DNA from: Dehalococcoidia bacterium | GTDB lineage: Bacteria; Chloroflexota; Dehalococcoidia; Dehalococcoidales; W693 | Assembly: GCA_030627335.1 (NCBI GenBank) | Contig: DAOUSH010000029.1 | Span: 1 to 5,953 of the forward strand | Direction of reading: 5' to 3' | DNA: 5,953 nucleotides | Part shown: positions 4,970 through 5,953 of the stretch, piece by piece | How positions within the stretch are numbered: the first letter of the stretch is position 1 | How the letters are laid out: each line of letters starts with the position of its first letter | The notes under the pieces: generated by a model | Told to the model about the DNA's origin: nothing | The model's database searches: none | What the model saw: the letters and a program-made list of their open reading frames with translations, nothing else | Position numbers and translations under genes: made by a program

Positions 4970-5953
4970 GAAGACCAGCGATTTCGATTACAACCTTCCT
5001 GTAGAGCTTATTGCCCAGACCCCGGTTGAGCCAAGGGATAGCTCACGACTTATGGTTCTCAATCGGGGTGATGGCTCGATAGAGCACCGTATATTTCCCG
5101 AGATTACCGGTTGCCTGCACCCCGGAGACGTTCTGGTATTTAACGACAGCCGGGTAATGCCTGCCCGCCTCAACGGCAGAAAAGCAGGTACCGGCGGTAA
5201 GGTGGAGATACTGCTATTACGCCGCTCCGGTGACGGCTTGTGGCAGGCGTTGCTGAAGCCGGGGAAGCGGGTGAATACCGGCACCAGGATTGAAATAAAC
5301 GCCAGCCCCGAAGCCGATAGCGCTCAGGCTGCTACGTTGCTGGCAGAGGTGGTCGGGGTGATGGAGGATGGGGTTAGGCTGGTGCGCTTTTCCGATGAGA
5401 GTCTACTGTCTGTTGTGGGCAAGACGCCGCTGCCGCCGTATATCCACACGCCGTTAGCCGATACCGGAAGATACCAGACAATCTACGCCGCAAAGAATGG
5501 CAGCGTCGCCGCACCCACCGCCGGGCTTCACTTTACACCGGGACTGCTCGATGAACTGGAGCGGAAGGGGGTAGCCTGCTGCTTCGTCACCCTGCACATA
5601 GGGCTGGATACCTTCCGTCCGGTAAAGGAGGAGGATCCGGAGAGTCACTCCGTTTATTGTGAATACGGCTTGCTCGGTGAAAAGGTGGCTGGTGAATTAA
5701 CAAAGGCTAAGCGTGAGGGGAGACGGATAGTCTGCGTCGGCACGACCACGGCGAGGCTTTTGGAGCACGTGGCAAAGGTTTCGGGCGGGGAATTAGAGCC
5801 ATTTGAAGGGTGGGTGGATTTATTAATCTTACCCGGATACAGGTTCCGATTTATAGATGCCCTTATCACCAATTTTCACCTGCCCCGGTCGACGCTGCTA
5901 ATGATGGTCAGCGCCTTTGCCGGCATAGATATAATCAAGCAGGCTTACAGCGA
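4968..5953 (+). CDS. queA: S-adenosylmethionine:tRNA ribosyltransferase-isomerase, 3' end beyond the window
   Basis: Transfers and isomerises the ribosyl part of SAM onto preQ1 at tRNA position 34 to form epoxyqueuosine, the penultimate step of queuosine synthesis. The open frame reads about 328 residues to the edge. Signatures are KTSDFDYNLPVELIAQTP at the start, RLMVL, PGDVLVFNDSRVMPARL, KVEILLL, the mid-protein PLPPYIHTP, GSVAAPTAGLHFT, VTLHIGLDTFRPV, VGTTTARLLE, PGYRFRFIDALITNFHLP and STLLMMVSAFAG. The missing tail is about 20 residues by comparison with E. coli QueA (the final RFFSYGDAM region). The start is GTG at 4968, chosen because the family N-terminus usually begins M-K-x-x-D-F. 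GTG at 4962 would add two residues and is possible. Neither has a well-spaced Shine-Dalgarno. It probably forms a unit with metF, 34 bp upstream. No other queuosine gene is visible. Confidence 0.95.
   Translation, partial: MKTSDFDYNLPVELIAQTPVEPRDSSRLMVLNRGDGSIEHRIFPEITGCLHPGDVLVFNDSRVMPARLNGRKAGTGGKVEILLLRRSGDGLWQALLKPGKRVNTGTRIEINASPEADSAQAATLLAEVVGVMEDGVRLVRFSDESLLSVVGKTPLPPYIHTPLADTGRYQTIYAAKNGSVAAPTAGLHFTPGLLDELERKGVACCFVTLHIGLDTFRPVKEEDPESHSVYCEYGLLGEKVAGELTKAKREGRRIVCVGTTTARLLEHVAKVSGGELEPFEGWVDLLILPGYRFRFIDALITNFHLPRSTLLMMVSAFAGIDIIKQAYS

Overview
The window holds two divergent gene blocks separated by a 159-bp promoter region (3902-4060). The left block (positions 1-3901) lies entirely on the minus strand. 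In transcription order it contains surE, a DUF2520/Rossmann oxidoreductase that is probably a PanG-type ketopantoate reductase, panD, panB and panC. The right block is on the plus strand: metF (5,10-methylenetetrahydrofolate reductase, TTG start), then queA, which runs off the right edge. Every long open frame on the opposite strands is a shadow of these genes.

The four pan genes form a tight cassette, with gaps of 20, 10 and 11 bp. Together they could make pantothenate from alpha-ketoisovalerate and aspartate: PanB makes ketopantoate, the PanG-like enzyme reduces it to pantoate, PanD makes beta-alanine, and PanC joins the two. A near-consensus promoter (TTGACA, 17 bp, TAAAAT) begins 4 bp after the surE stop codon. 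It drives a leader of about 140 nt. The leader has an upstream hairpin with a bulged A, a second hairpin, and a terminator-like hairpin with a U-tract just before the first ribosome binding site. An upstream CAGCAG can pair with CTGCTG in the terminator. This is attenuator or riboswitch architecture, and the position fits the 'pan' RNA motif reported upstream of pantothenate operons in Chloroflexi, Firmicutes and Deltaproteobacteria.

The most striking anomaly is at the left edge. The panC frame is interrupted by an amber codon (TAG, 29-31, minus strand), but the same frame continues beyond it as TRLIDNVVF to the window edge. TRLIDN is the conserved C-terminal motif of pantothenate synthetase, usually seen as IG-x-TRLIDN, so the TAG stands exactly where one variable residue should be. 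A nonsense substitution, a base-call error or readthrough could explain it. TAG is also the stop codon of panB, surE and metF here, which argues against genome-wide recoding.

Taxonomy is an inference. The panG-like/panDBC cassette, the candidate pan leader and the mix of GTG and TTG starts fit an uncultured bacterium of the Chloroflexota (Dehalococcoidia-like) or a Firmicute, but nothing in the window proves it. No mobile element, CRISPR array, tRNA or rRNA was seen. PanB and MetF draw on the same 5,10-methylene-THF pool, and MetF feeds methionine and hence SAM, the co-substrate of QueA, so the neighbours share a one-carbon theme.
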